A stretch of DNA of 14,106 nucleotides from an uncultured Clostridia bacterium (GCA_904501865.1 CAJGCF010000042.1:1-14106); one strand, 5' to 3'. Positions 1 through 6,421 are shown, counted from the first letter of the stretch. Program-made: numbers and translations. Notes: generated by a model from the sequence alone, not told the origin.

Positions 1-216
1 AAAGGTGTGCTTTTTGCGTTGGCGGAGAGAGAGAGTCGCTCGGACTCGATCACCTGACCTGCGGTCAGGTAAAGGTTCGAATCCCGTTCTTGCGGCGCAG
101 ATGAGTTAAAAGGTGTGCTTTTTGCGTTGGCGGAGAGAGAGAGTCGCTCGGACTCGATCACCTGACCTGCGGTCAGGTAAAGGTTCGAATCCCTCTCTTG
201 CGGCGCAGATGAGTTT
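1..216. repeat. Two tandem 108-bp tRNA-like repeats
   Basis: Copy 1 is 1-108 and copy 2 is 109-216. They differ at only a few bases: two near 85-86 versus 193-194, and one at the end (108 versus 216). Each copy can fold into a cloverleaf-like shape. In copy 1 a 7-bp outer stem pairs 15-21 with 93-99 (two G-T pairs). A 5-bp hairpin is at 33-37/43-47 with a 5-nt loop. A perfect 8-bp hairpin is at 52-59/63-70, placed like the long variable arm of a class II tRNA. A T-loop-like GGTTCGAATCC follows at 74-84. The other strand ends in a tRNA-Ser-like CTCTCTCTCCGCCA (complement of 20-33). The D-arm and a normal anticodon loop are missing and the T stem is poor, so this is not called a functional tRNA. 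It is probably a tRNA-Ser-derived repeat. The first copy starts at the window edge, so more copies may lie outside. Confidence 0.75.
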
Positions 217-272
217 AATTTGAGAATTTTTCTGTCTCTTTCTTAAATTTTCTTAATTATGCACTCAAGTCT

Positions 273-301
273 TTGACAAGGGCGGGGAAAAGTGATATCA
301 T
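273..301 (+). promoter_or_regulatory. Sigma-A-type promoter for the 334-1167 gene
   Basis: TTGACA (273-278), a 17-bp spacer and TATCAT (296-301) lie 32 bp upstream of the ATG at 334. The -35 box is perfect and the -10 box matches five of six consensus bases. Apart from this promoter, 217-333 is AT-rich with no gene visible. Confidence 0.75.
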
Positions 302-333
302 TTATATATCAACTTTACGGAGACAAGGACTAA

Positions 334-1167
334 ATGAAAGATTTTGTTACTTATTTGTTCAGTGAGAACAATTCCGAGCTTGCTATCGGTCTGTTTGACG
401 TCTGGCACTTTTTATATCTTTTTGTAATTTTCGGAGGAAGCGTTCTTTTGGCGCTTTTATTCAAAAGTAAGAGTGATAGCTCAAAGCAAAAGCTGTTGAG
501 AGCTATGGCGTATGTTGTCATAGGGTTTTATATAGCGGATTTCTTTATTATGCCGCTATCAGACAGCTACAACGGTATCAGCTATGACAAGCTTCCTTTT
601 CATATATGTACTCTGACGGGTGTGTTCGTGCCATTCGCACAGTTCAATGAGAAATTTAAGCGCATAAAGACTGTAGTGGTGTCATTTGCCATAGCGTCAT
701 CTCTTATGTGGATGTGCTATCCCGGCTCTGCGCTCGGAGGGCAGCCGCCATTCAGCTACGTAATATTCCAGACCTTTATGTATCACGGCGTTCTTTTCTG
801 CTGGGGATTTCTGAATCTTGCGCTCGGAGTTGTGGAGCTGGATATCCGCAAAATATGGAAAGAGCTATGCGCTATATTCGTTATAATGGCGTGGGCGGCG
901 TTTGGCAACGCGATATATGACAACGAGAACTGGTTTTTTATAAATGAGAGTATCTTCCCGTTCCTTACGGACGAGATAATGCCGCCTGTGGTGGTGTTCT
1001 GTGTGTTTGGCACGTGCTTTGTCGTATATATGGCATATTACGCAATACGCGCTATAATAAAAAAGTATTCTCGCAAGTCGCTCGGTCGTGAGGAGGACGT
1101 CCCTGCAGCCGACGACAACGCTCCTGACGGACAGGAGGTAGTTTATTCTTGTATCAACAGCAAATAA
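334..1167 (+). CDS. YwaF/TMEM164-type integral membrane protein (copy 1)
   Basis: This 277-residue protein has about seven hydrophobic segments and a charged, probably cytoplasmic tail from about residue 243. It resembles the TIGR02206/YwaF group of bacterial membrane proteins related to eukaryotic TMEM164. Visible landmarks are WH at 24-25, LPFHIC at 87-92, CYPG at 128-131 and FQTFMYHG at 145-152. Cys92 and His151 fall in adjacent hydrophobic regions, with spacing like the Cys/His pair proposed as catalytic in human TMEM164, a lipid acyltransferase. Whether the bacterial protein has that activity is unknown; this is inference. The ATG at 334 is preceded by AAGGA five to nine bases upstream. 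The gene is monocistronic, with its own promoter and terminator. A diverged relative is encoded at 5442-6254. The family call is fairly firm; the function is not. Confidence 0.8.
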   Translation: MKDFVTYLFSENNSELAIGLFDVWHFLYLFVIFGGSVLLALLFKSKSDSSKQKLLRAMAYVVIGFYIADFFIMPLSDSYNGISYDKLPFHICTLTGVFVPFAQFNEKFKRIKTVVVSFAIASSLMWMCYPGSALGGQPPFSYVIFQTFMYHGVLFCWGFLNLALGVVELDIRKIWKELCAIFVIMAWAAFGNAIYDNENWFFINESIFPFLTDEIMPPVVVFCVFGTCFVVYMAYYAIRAIIKKYSRKSLGREEDVPAADDNAPDGQEVVYSCINSK

Positions 1168-1172
1168 GCGTA

Positions 1173-1209
1173 AGTGACGGGTGGCGTGTGAGCCTCCCGT
1201 TACTTTTTT
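1173..1209 (+). terminator. Intrinsic terminator after the 334-1167 gene
   Basis: A 9-bp stem (1173-1181 with 1196-1204, one G-T pair) encloses a short loop with an additional GGC/GCC pairing. It is followed by a run of T residues (1204-1209). It starts five bases after the stop codon. Confidence 0.85.
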
Positions 1210-1221
1210 CTGCATAGGCTA

Positions 1222-1250
1222 TTGAAATTTTTTGAATGTCGTGATAAAAT
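1222..1250 (+). promoter_or_regulatory. Sigma-A-type promoter for the ZIP transporter
   Basis: TTGAAA (1222-1227), a 17-bp spacer and TAAAAT (1245-1250) are followed 37 bp later by the ATG at 1288. The boxes match five of six bases each. This promoter argues against translation starts upstream of 1288. Confidence 0.7.
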
Positions 1251-1269
1251 AATTACAGTGATGGTAATT
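1251..1269. promoter_or_regulatory. Possible operator: AATTAC-7-GTAATT inverted repeat
   Basis: AATTAC (1251-1256) and GTAATT (1264-1269) form a perfect 6-bp inverted repeat with a 7-bp gap, starting directly after the -10 box and covering the expected transcription start. A repressor bound here would block the ZIP gene, and a metal-responsive regulator such as a Fur/Zur-type protein would make sense. The arms do not clearly match a known box. No similar site was seen at the ABC metal transporter promoter. Confidence 0.3.
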
Positions 1270-1287
1270 GCCATGAAAGGAGAGCTT

Positions 1288-2040
1288 ATGGAGCTGGTTT
1301 TACTGACTGCGCTAGGAGTTGGCGGCGCGACCGTCATAGGAGCGGTCATAGGATTTATATTCAAAAAAATATCTCATACGTTTTCTGACATAGTTTTGTC
1401 ATTTGCCGCAGGCGTTATGCTTGCCGCGGCGGTGCTCGGACTTATTATTCCGTCGCTTGAGTACGGTGGGAATTTCGGGTTTATCATAACTGTCGCGGGA
1501 ATTTTTGCGGGAGCTCTCTGTCTCAATCTCATAGACAAGCTCGTGCCTCACTTGCACAAGCTTATGGGACCCGATATTGAGGCGCACAACAACGCAAACC
1601 TCAGCCGAGTGCTTTTGTTCGTAACGGCTATCGCCATACACAATCTGCCCGAGGGTATCGCGGCGGGCGTGGGCTTTGGCTCGGGAGACACCTCGCAGGC
1701 ACTCATTATCGCGGGCGGTATAGCTCTGCAGAATATACCCGAGGGAATGGTCATAATCGGGCCTATGCTCGCGGCGGGAGTTAAGCCGCGCAGGACCTTT
1801 CTTCTGGCTATGGCAACGGGACTTGTCGAGGTCGTGGGCACTCTGCTCGGATATCTCGCGGTCAACGTAGCCTCGGCTATACTGCCGTTCGCGCTTGCCT
1901 TTGCGGGAGGTACGATGCTATACGTTATCAGCGACGAGATGATACCCGAAACGCACGCTCACGGACACGAGCGCGGTGCGACCTACGCCTTGCTCGTAGG
2001 CTTTTGTGTGATGCTCGTGACTGACGTTTTGCTTGGATAA
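1288..2040 (+). CDS. ZIP-family divalent metal transporter (zinc/GufA-ZupT type)
   Basis: This predicted 250-residue inner-membrane protein imports divalent cations, most likely zinc, by analogy with ZIP proteins. It has about eight membrane segments. TM4 carries HNLPEG at 118-123 and TM5 carries QNIPEG at 148-153, the two ZIP metal-site motifs. The second motif has Gln where ZupT has His, as is common in the GufA subgroup. Further possible metal ligands are in ISDEMIPE around 214-221 and a His-rich THAHGHE at 222-228. The region around 85-100 (HLH and H100) is the usual variable loop. The ATG at 1288 is chosen because AAAGGAG lies just upstream and the promoter sits at 1222-1250; longer readings starting at 1222 would overlap the promoter. 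It converges on the ABC metal transporter genes. Metal specificity cannot be read from sequence. Confidence 0.9.
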   Translation: MELVLLTALGVGGATVIGAVIGFIFKKISHTFSDIVLSFAAGVMLAAAVLGLIIPSLEYGGNFGFIITVAGIFAGALCLNLIDKLVPHLHKLMGPDIEAHNNANLSRVLLFVTAIAIHNLPEGIAAGVGFGSGDTSQALIIAGGIALQNIPEGMVIIGPMLAAGVKPRRTFLLAMATGLVEVVGTLLGYLAVNVASAILPFALAFAGGTMLYVISDEMIPETHAHGHERGATYALLVGFCVMLVTDVLLG

Positions 2041-2043
2041 ATC

Positions 2044-2102
2044 AAAAACACCCGCATGTAAGGTGAACTAAATGGGGTTCACTACACAAGCGGGTGATTT
2101 TA
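2044..2102. terminator. Bidirectional terminator between ZIP and ABC permease genes
   Basis: CACCCGC (2049-2055) pairs with GCGGGTG (2090-2096). An inner stem pairs GTGAAC (2063-2068) with GTTCAC (2077-2082). A-rich sequence lies on the left and T-rich sequence on the right, so the hairpin can terminate transcription from both converging genes. Confidence 0.8.
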
Positions 2103-2127
2103 ATTATTAAATGTTCTTAAAATTCAA

Positions 2128-2979
2128 TTATTTTCTGACAAGACAACACAATCCGTAAGCTACCACGTCGACTGCCGCTATGGTGGCTCCGACGGGTGTT
2201 TCGAGCAGTATGGATACGAGCACTCCAAGCGTGGCTCCCACGACTGCTATTATGCCCGACGTGACCAGCACCGAGGCAAATCCCTTGAACAGTCGCATAG
2301 CCGAAAGCGCGGGGAACACGATGAGCGCCGAGATGAGCAGGGCTCCCGCCAGCTTCATTCCCATTACTATGACAGTGGCGCAGACTATGGCTATCGCGAG
2401 GTTATACGCGCCCGTGCGAGTGCCCGTTGCCTTTGAGAAGCTCTCGTCGAAGGTGACCGACAAAAGCTTATAGTAAAATATGATTATCAGTATGACAAGC
2501 GCCGCCGTCACTCCGAGCGCGAGCATGACGTCGCTTTTTGTGAGCGTGAGCATTGCCGCCGAGCCGAAAAGCGCTGAGCAGACGTCTCCACCGAGATTCG
2601 CCGAGCCGCCAAAGAGGTTGAGAACCGTATATCCTACGGCAAGCGCACCTGTGGAGAGCATAGCTATCGCGGCATCACCCATAGTACGCCGTCCCGAGCC
2701 CGCATTGAGTATGATGACCGCGGCTATTATAGTGACGGGCAGGGTAAAGCTCAGGTCGAATATATCAAATACCGCCGCTATCGCCGCCGCGCCGAACGCC
2801 ACGTGTGAAAGTCCGTCGCCTATGGCGGAAAAGCGCTTCAACGTGAGGAAAACTCCGAGCAGAGCCGCCGAGAGCGCCACGAGTGCCGAGACGATTAGCG
2901 CGTTCTGCACAAAGGGATAGCGCAGATACAGGACAAGCTTTGCCGCCCTTTCCGAGAGAGTAAGGGCAAGTGCGCTCAC
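2128..2979 (-). CDS. Metal ABC transporter permease (ZnuB/MntB family)
   Basis: This 283-residue, very hydrophobic protein is the membrane-spanning subunit of an ABC-3 family importer for zinc or manganese. The stretch KRFSAIGDGLSHVAFGAA at 48-65 matches the ZnuB/MntB signature region (GDGLSH), and several further membrane helices follow to the end. The start codon is GTG at 2979, preceded by a G-rich Shine-Dalgarno-like AAGGGGGG. It overlaps the stop codon of the ATPase gene by four bases, so the two are probably translationally coupled and made in equal amounts. No periplasmic-type solute-binding lipoprotein gene is next to it, and metal choice in this family depends largely on that protein. 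Zinc versus manganese is therefore open. Confidence 0.9.
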   Translation of the reverse strand: MSALALTLSERAAKLVLYLRYPFVQNALIVSALVALSAALLGVFLTLKRFSAIGDGLSHVAFGAAAIAAVFDIFDLSFTLPVTIIAAVIILNAGSGRRTMGDAAIAMLSTGALAVGYTVLNLFGGSANLGGDVCSALFGSAAMLTLTKSDVMLALGVTAALVILIIIFYYKLLSVTFDESFSKATGTRTGAYNLAIAIVCATVIVMGMKLAGALLISALIVFPALSAMRLFKGFASVLVTSGIIAVVGATLGVLVSILLETPVGATIAAVDVVAYGLCCLVRK

Positions 2980-3881
2980 GTGATCCCCCCCTTATATCTG
3001 AATCCGCCCTCGCCGTATGGGATATCAGCATCGGAGTCATCTTTCTCTCGGTCAAGATAAGCCGACGCTTCGGGCAGGGTTTTATATTCCTCGGTCGAGC
3101 CGAAGAATACGGAGTCCTTATTTATGCGAAGTATGTGTGTAGAGTATCGCAGAGCCGAGGCGACGTCGTGCGTTACCATAACGATAGTCATTTTTTCCGC
3201 TCTGTTGAGGTGGGATATCAGGGAATATATATCGGCGGTGGATTTAGGGTCGAGGCCCGTGACGGGCTCATCGAGAACAAGCATTTTTTCCGCGGCGCAG
3301 AGGGCACGGGCTATCATTACTCTCTGCTGCTGACCGCCCGAGAGCTCTCGGTAAGGTCTTTTGGCAATAGAGGTTATTCCAAGCTTTTCCATACTCGCAA
3401 AGGCAATTTTGCGCGCGTCTTTTGTCATAAAGGGACCCTTGGTGCTACGTCCGAGGCAGCCCGTGATGACTACCTCCTCGACAAGCGCGGGAAAATCCTT
3501 CTGCACCTGACTTTGTTGTGGAAGAACGCCTATCTCTCCGCGCGAGAGTCCGTTCATGCTTATCTTGCCGCCGCTCACCTTTTTAAGTCCGAGAATAGCA
3601 CTCATAAGAGTGGATTTTCCCGAGCCGTTCTCGCCTATGACGCAGAGATAGTCGCCGCGGCAGACGTCAAAGGAAAGTCCCTCGATTACGTTTCTGCCCT
3701 CGTAGGAGAGGGATACGTCCGAGACGGTCACGAGCGGTGCTTCCGCGCTGTCTACGTCCGCATTGGCACTGCGACCTATGCGGGTTCCTTGCTTTTTGGT
3801 GTAATGTCCCCAAGCACTGTGCGGAGGTAGCTTCTTGTCTGCAAGCTTATTTTTTTTGTTTTTAAATGAAATAAATGACAT
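2976..3881 (-). CDS. Metal ABC transporter ATP-binding protein (ZnuC/MntA family)
   Basis: This predicted 301-residue ATPase powers the permease encoded just downstream. All ABC motifs are visible: Walker A GENGSGKST at 83-91, Q-loop PQQ at 121-123, signature LSGGQQQR at 180-187, Walker B LVLDEP at 201-206 with D-loop GLDP, and switch His238 in VTHD. It should be active. An N-terminal extension of about 49 residues, rich in Lys and low in hydrophobicity, precedes the ABC core (PLVTVSDVSLSYEG), and a short acidic tail follows it. Both are longer than in the minimal family members. The ATG at 3881 is preferred because CGGAG lies five bases upstream. A longer reading from 3950 would place its start against the -10 box at 3941-3946. 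It is the first gene of a two-gene operon. Confidence 0.9.
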   Translation of the reverse strand: MSFISFKNKKNKLADKKLPPHSAWGHYTKKQGTRIGRSANADVDSAEAPLVTVSDVSLSYEGRNVIEGLSFDVCRGDYLCVIGENGSGKSTLMSAILGLKKVSGGKISMNGLSRGEIGVLPQQSQVQKDFPALVEEVVITGCLGRSTKGPFMTKDARKIAFASMEKLGITSIAKRPYRELSGGQQQRVMIARALCAAEKMLVLDEPVTGLDPKSTADIYSLISHLNRAEKMTIVMVTHDVASALRYSTHILRINKDSVFFGSTEEYKTLPEASAYLDREKDDSDADIPYGEGGFRYKGGIT

Positions 3882-3940
3882 ATCTACTCCGTTCTGCAAG
3901 CTTTTTGAGGATTTTTGTTTTTGTGACAAAATACACATTA

Positions 3941-3969
3941 AGTATAACATATTTTTATCTGTTTGTCAA
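3941..3969 (-). promoter_or_regulatory. Sigma-A-type promoter for the ABC metal transporter operon
   Basis: On the minus strand, TTGACA (3969-3964), a 17-bp spacer and TATACT (3946-3941) point at the ATPase gene. The start codon is about 60 bp downstream. The -35 box is perfect and the -10 box is five of six. Confidence 0.8.
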
Positions 3970-4051
3970 TTTATTTTGCCTCGCAAGAACTCGCCCACCC
4001 TTTTTTTTATCAAAAAAAGCGTGTGCGGGGGCGAAAAATTTTGTGCGGCTC

Positions 4052-4080
4052 TTGAAATAAGGTGCAAAATGTGCTATAAT
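4052..4080 (+). promoter_or_regulatory. Sigma-A-type promoter for the DAP dehydrogenase gene
   Basis: TTGAAA (4052-4057), a 17-bp spacer and a perfect TATAAT (4075-4080) lie about 154 bp before the ATG at 4234, giving a transcribed leader of roughly 145 nt. The intergenic stretch 3970-4050 between the two divergent promoters holds an imperfect hairpin with a T-run/A-run stem near 4001-4016 and nothing else recognisable. Confidence 0.8.
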
Positions 4081-4108
4081 CTTTTCCGTAGAATAACCAC
4101 ACCCGATA

Positions 4109-4233
4109 GGGAGATCAGCGTGAAAGTTACTTTCACCTAACAGTGAGGTGATCTTTTTCACGCGCGAATTTTGCCGAGGGCAAAATTCATCAACAATATT
4201 TGTGCCGCCGCGGGCGGCGGAACGGAGATCAAT
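4109..4233 (+). promoter_or_regulatory. Composite structured 5' leader, copy A (DAP dehydrogenase)
   Basis: This leader shares its two ends with the leader of the MFS gene at 13115-13280 on the other strand. The left end has GGAGATCAGCGTGAAAGT (4110-4127). GCGTGAA (4118-4124) can pair with TTCACGC (4157-4163), enclosing a 29-nt interior with its own small hairpins (GTGAAAG/CTTTCAC and TCACCT/AGGTGA). The fixed right end has a perfect 10-bp hairpin at 4166-4175/4179-4188, the linker ATCAACAATATTT, and a GC hairpin at 4205-4211/4214-4220. CGGAG follows, seven bases before the ATG. It could be a cis-regulatory RNA or an inserted repeat. No known riboswitch class is recognised. Confidence 0.7.
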
Positions 4234-5220
4234 ATGAGCATAAAGGTAGGTATTTTCGGCTACGGCAATCTTGGCCGTGGAATAGAGTCGGCTCTCGCGC
4301 AGAATGAGGACATGGAGCTTTGCGCCGTGTTTACTCGCAGAGACCCCGATACGCTCAAGATAAGGACCGCAGGTGTTCCCGTGTGCCGCGCGGCAGACGT
4401 TGATAGCTTCAAGGATAAGATAGACGTTATGATACTCTGCGGAGGAAGCGCTACTGACCTTCCCGTGCAGACCCCCGCGCTTGCAAAGAACTTTTGCGTT
4501 ATAGACAGCTTTGACACTCACGCGCGTATACCCGAGCATCTCGCGGCGGTGGACGCGGCGGCGAGAGAGGGCGGACATCTGGCTATCATCTCATGCGGTT
4601 GGGACCCAGGTATGTTCTCGCTCAACCGTCTTTACGCGGGAGCTATTCTGCCCGACGGCAAGGATTACACCTTCTGGGGACGCGGAGTAAGCCAGGGACA
4701 CTCCGACGCGGTGCGACGTATAGACGGCGTACTTGACGCAAAGCAGTACACCATTCCCGTAAAGGATGCGCTTGACGCCGTGAGATGCGGCGAGGCGCCC
4801 GAGCTCTCGACAAGGCAAAAGCATAAGAGAGAGTGCTTCGTTGTGGCGGCAGAGGGTGCGGATAAGTCTCGCATCGAGCGCGAGATAAAGGAGATGCCCA
4901 ACTATTTTGCAGACTACGACACCACGGTGCATTTCATCAGCGCAGAGGAGCTTATGCGCGACCACGGCGGAATACCTCACGGAGGATTCGTCATCAGAAG
5001 CGGCAAAACGGGCTTTGAGCGCGAGAACAGTCACGTTATAGAGTACAGCCTGAGGCTTGACTCAAACCCCGAGTTTACCGCGTCCGTGATAGTTGCTTAC
5101 GCTCGCGCGGCGGCAAGAATGTACGGCGAGGGACAGAGAGGCTGCAAGACCGTTCTTGACGTTCCCCCCGCATATCTTTCCCCCAAATCAAGAGAGAAGC
5201 TTATTTGCGAGCTGCTTTAA
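4234..5220 (+). CDS. ddh: meso-Diaminopimelate D-dehydrogenase
   Basis: This predicted 328-residue cytoplasmic enzyme (EC 1.4.1.16) makes meso-diaminopimelate by NADPH-dependent reductive amination of tetrahydrodipicolinate, a one-step branch to the peptidoglycan cross-link residue and to lysine. The N-terminal dinucleotide fold shows GIFGYGNLGRG at 6-16. Family landmarks follow: CGGSATDLP at 69-77, DSFDTHARIP at 91-100, GWDPGMFSLNRL at 122-133, FWGRGVSQGHSDAVRR at 147-162, PHGGFVIRSG at 248-257 and LDSNPEFTASV at 275-285. Length and motifs fit the family closely. The ATG at 4234 is chosen because CGGAG lies seven bases upstream and the protein then begins directly at the nucleotide-binding strand. 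Upstream in-frame codons are part of the hairpin leader. The gene is monocistronic. Confidence 0.93.
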   Translation: MSIKVGIFGYGNLGRGIESALAQNEDMELCAVFTRRDPDTLKIRTAGVPVCRAADVDSFKDKIDVMILCGGSATDLPVQTPALAKNFCVIDSFDTHARIPEHLAAVDAAAREGGHLAIISCGWDPGMFSLNRLYAGAILPDGKDYTFWGRGVSQGHSDAVRRIDGVLDAKQYTIPVKDALDAVRCGEAPELSTRQKHKRECFVVAAEGADKSRIEREIKEMPNYFADYDTTVHFISAEELMRDHGGIPHGGFVIRSGKTGFERENSHVIEYSLRLDSNPEFTASVIVAYARAAARMYGEGQRGCKTVLDVPPAYLSPKSREKLICELL

Positions 5221-5327
5221 ATATTTAAAGTGAAAGGGGCTACTTTATTTAGCGCAGAACAAAAGCCACTTTTACAGGCAAGGACAAAAAAACAACTTAA
5301 AAATATAGTTTTTGTCTTTCAAATGTC

Positions 5328-5356
5328 GAAATCCGCCGATTTTTTCGGCGGATTTC
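5328..5356. terminator. Strong hairpin, likely terminator between convergent genes
   Basis: A perfect 12-bp stem (5328-5339 with 5345-5356) closes a loop of five T residues. There is no flanking T-tract on either strand, so it is not a textbook intrinsic terminator. A second, AT-rich hairpin (5283-5290/5309-5316) lies just upstream. Together they probably end transcription of the DAP dehydrogenase gene. Confidence 0.5.
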
Positions 5357-5377
5357 CCCATTATATGTGGCTTTTTA

Positions 5378-5434
5378 GCCGCGTTTTGGCTCTCTGGCGT
5401 ACCCATGTACGCCTACGAGAACCAAACCACGCCT
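5378..5434. repeat. Long imperfect intergenic hairpin
   Basis: Nested complementary blocks make one long hairpin. The tip is GCGTAC/GTACGC (5397-5402/5407-5412) around CCAT. The next block out is TTGGCTCTC/GAGAACCAA with one mismatch (5386-5394/5417-5425), with GCG/CGC-type pairing further out. It lies directly after the stop of the minus-strand gene ending at 5442 and may serve as its terminator or be an interspersed repeat. Only one copy is present here. Confidence 0.4.
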
Positions 5435-5441
5435 TCTGCAT

Positions 5442-6254
5442 CTAAATGAGCCAGCCCCTTTTATTATTCTTTCTGTTCTTGAAATAGCAGGGCAGGTAGG
5501 GGAGAGCGTGTATGAGCAGGTATATAAGATATACCAGAATTACCGAGACTATATCGGGTGTCGCGGCGCCGATGGGCGCGAAAAAGAAGGAATTGAGCTT
5601 AAAGAACATATAATCCGAGCCTATTGGGGAGAAATTGACCGCGTTTGCCACTATCGATACGCACAAAGCGGGAATTGCGGGCAGGAGCAGGTCAAAGGGC
5701 GTTTCGGCTTTCTTGTAGGAGTGATATCCCGACGCGAGCATCACCAGAGCGCAGAACACGATGGCTCCGTGGTAAAGAAAGGTGTGGAAGCCCGCAAAGG
5801 ATATGCAGGAATAGTTGTTGAGTACGTTTGCGGGGTAGAAGAAATTGATAGCTCCGCCCAGAAGTCCCAGAGAGCAGACGTATCCGCACCCCATATATCT
5901 CACCTTGCCGTGACCGAATATGGCGAAGGGCATAGCGTACATAAATATGGAGCAGGGATAGAGGGGCAGTATTCCGCCCGCCTCAAAGCCTATCTCCGAG
6001 CCAGAGAGGGATTCCCAGATTATCTTTGTCGCTTCAAGACAGACAAGCGTTATCCAGATGACCGTAAAGCATATGCGGATAGTCTTCTCGCTCTGCTTTG
6101 ACAGCTTTATGCCGACAACTATTATGACCGCCAGAAGTATTGCGGCAAATACAAGATGCAGGGGAGTGAATATCGTGCCCGCAAGCTCGTTTGCGGGTGG
6201 CAGAAAATCCTTATGCGTAAAAAAGTTTTTTATAAGCTCCAAAAGAGTGTTCAT
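5442..6254 (-). CDS. YwaF/TMEM164-type integral membrane protein (copy 2)
   Basis: This predicted 270-residue protein has about seven membrane segments and a basic C-terminal tail (KNRKNNKRG). It is a diverged relative of the protein encoded at 334-1167. Corresponding landmarks are LH at 32-33, LPLYPC at 96-101, FFYP at 138-141 and FHTFLYHG at 156-163. These align with WH, LPFHIC, CYPG and FQTFMYHG of copy 1. Cys101 and His162 are the shared candidate active pair by analogy with human TMEM164. Activity in bacteria is not established. The start at 6254 is chosen because GGAGG lies just upstream. A longer open frame to 6299 would begin upstream of the -10 box at 6291-6296. It stands alone, convergent with the DAP dehydrogenase gene and divergent from the symporter. 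Confidence 0.78.
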   Translation of the reverse strand: MNTLLELIKNFFTHKDFLPPANELAGTIFTPLHLVFAAILLAVIIVVGIKLSKQSEKTIRICFTVIWITLVCLEATKIIWESLSGSEIGFEAGGILPLYPCSIFMYAMPFAIFGHGKVRYMGCGYVCSLGLLGGAINFFYPANVLNNYSCISFAGFHTFLYHGAIVFCALVMLASGYHSYKKAETPFDLLLPAIPALCVSIVANAVNFSPIGSDYMFFKLNSFFFAPIGAATPDIVSVILVYLIYLLIHALPYLPCYFKNRKNNKRGWLI

Positions 6255-6290
6255 ATATCCTCCAAGGTAAGTTTTTTCAAATACTCCAAC

Positions 6291-6319
6291 ATTATACAAT
6301 ATTTTACTTATAATAACAA
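6291..6319 (-). promoter_or_regulatory. Sigma-A-type promoter for the 5442-6254 gene
   Basis: On the minus strand, TTGTTA (6319-6314), a 17-bp spacer and a perfect TATAAT (6296-6291) precede the ATG at 6254 by about 37 bp. The weak -35 box matches four of six bases. Confidence 0.65.
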
Positions 6320-6392
6320 CAAATCAAAGACTTTTTTAAGAAAATTTAAGAATTTGCGGGCGAGAAAAAATTTATTTTTTTGAAAAAACCTA

Positions 6393-6421
6393 TTGACTAT
6401 CCGTATCTTGTGTGCTACAAT
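6393..6421 (+). promoter_or_regulatory. Sigma-A-type promoter for the riboswitch-symporter transcript
   Basis: TTGACT (6393-6398), a 17-bp spacer and TACAAT (6416-6421) lie just before the glycine aptamer. Transcription should begin near 6428, giving a leader of about 210 nt before the ATG at 6641. Confidence 0.75.

Noticed and set aside
15..100. Functional tRNA-Ser or tRNA-Leu genes in the left repeats
   Set aside because: There is no D-arm, the hairpin at the anticodon position has a 5-nt loop, and the T stem has mismatches in both copies.
1..216. CRISPR array
   Set aside because: There are only two near-identical 108-bp copies, with no short repeats separated by unique spacers and no cas genes.
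2970..3830. A 286-codon open frame on the + strand
   Set aside because: It is fully antisense to the ABC ATPase gene, which shows all Walker and signature motifs, and it has no ribosome binding site or family features.
4171..4233. Upstream extension of the DAP dehydrogenase reading frame
   Set aside because: The in-frame upstream codons run through two perfect hairpins that are also present before the unrelated MFS gene, and the family starts at the nucleotide-binding strand coded from 4234.
5230..5445. A 71-codon open frame after the DAP dehydrogenase gene
   Set aside because: It is read through three hairpins in a convergent intergenic region, and its translation looks like repeat-derived sequence.
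6255..6299. Fifteen-residue N-terminal extension of the second YwaF-type protein
   Set aside because: It would begin upstream of the -10 box at 6291-6296, whereas the ATG at 6254 has a strong GGAGG.
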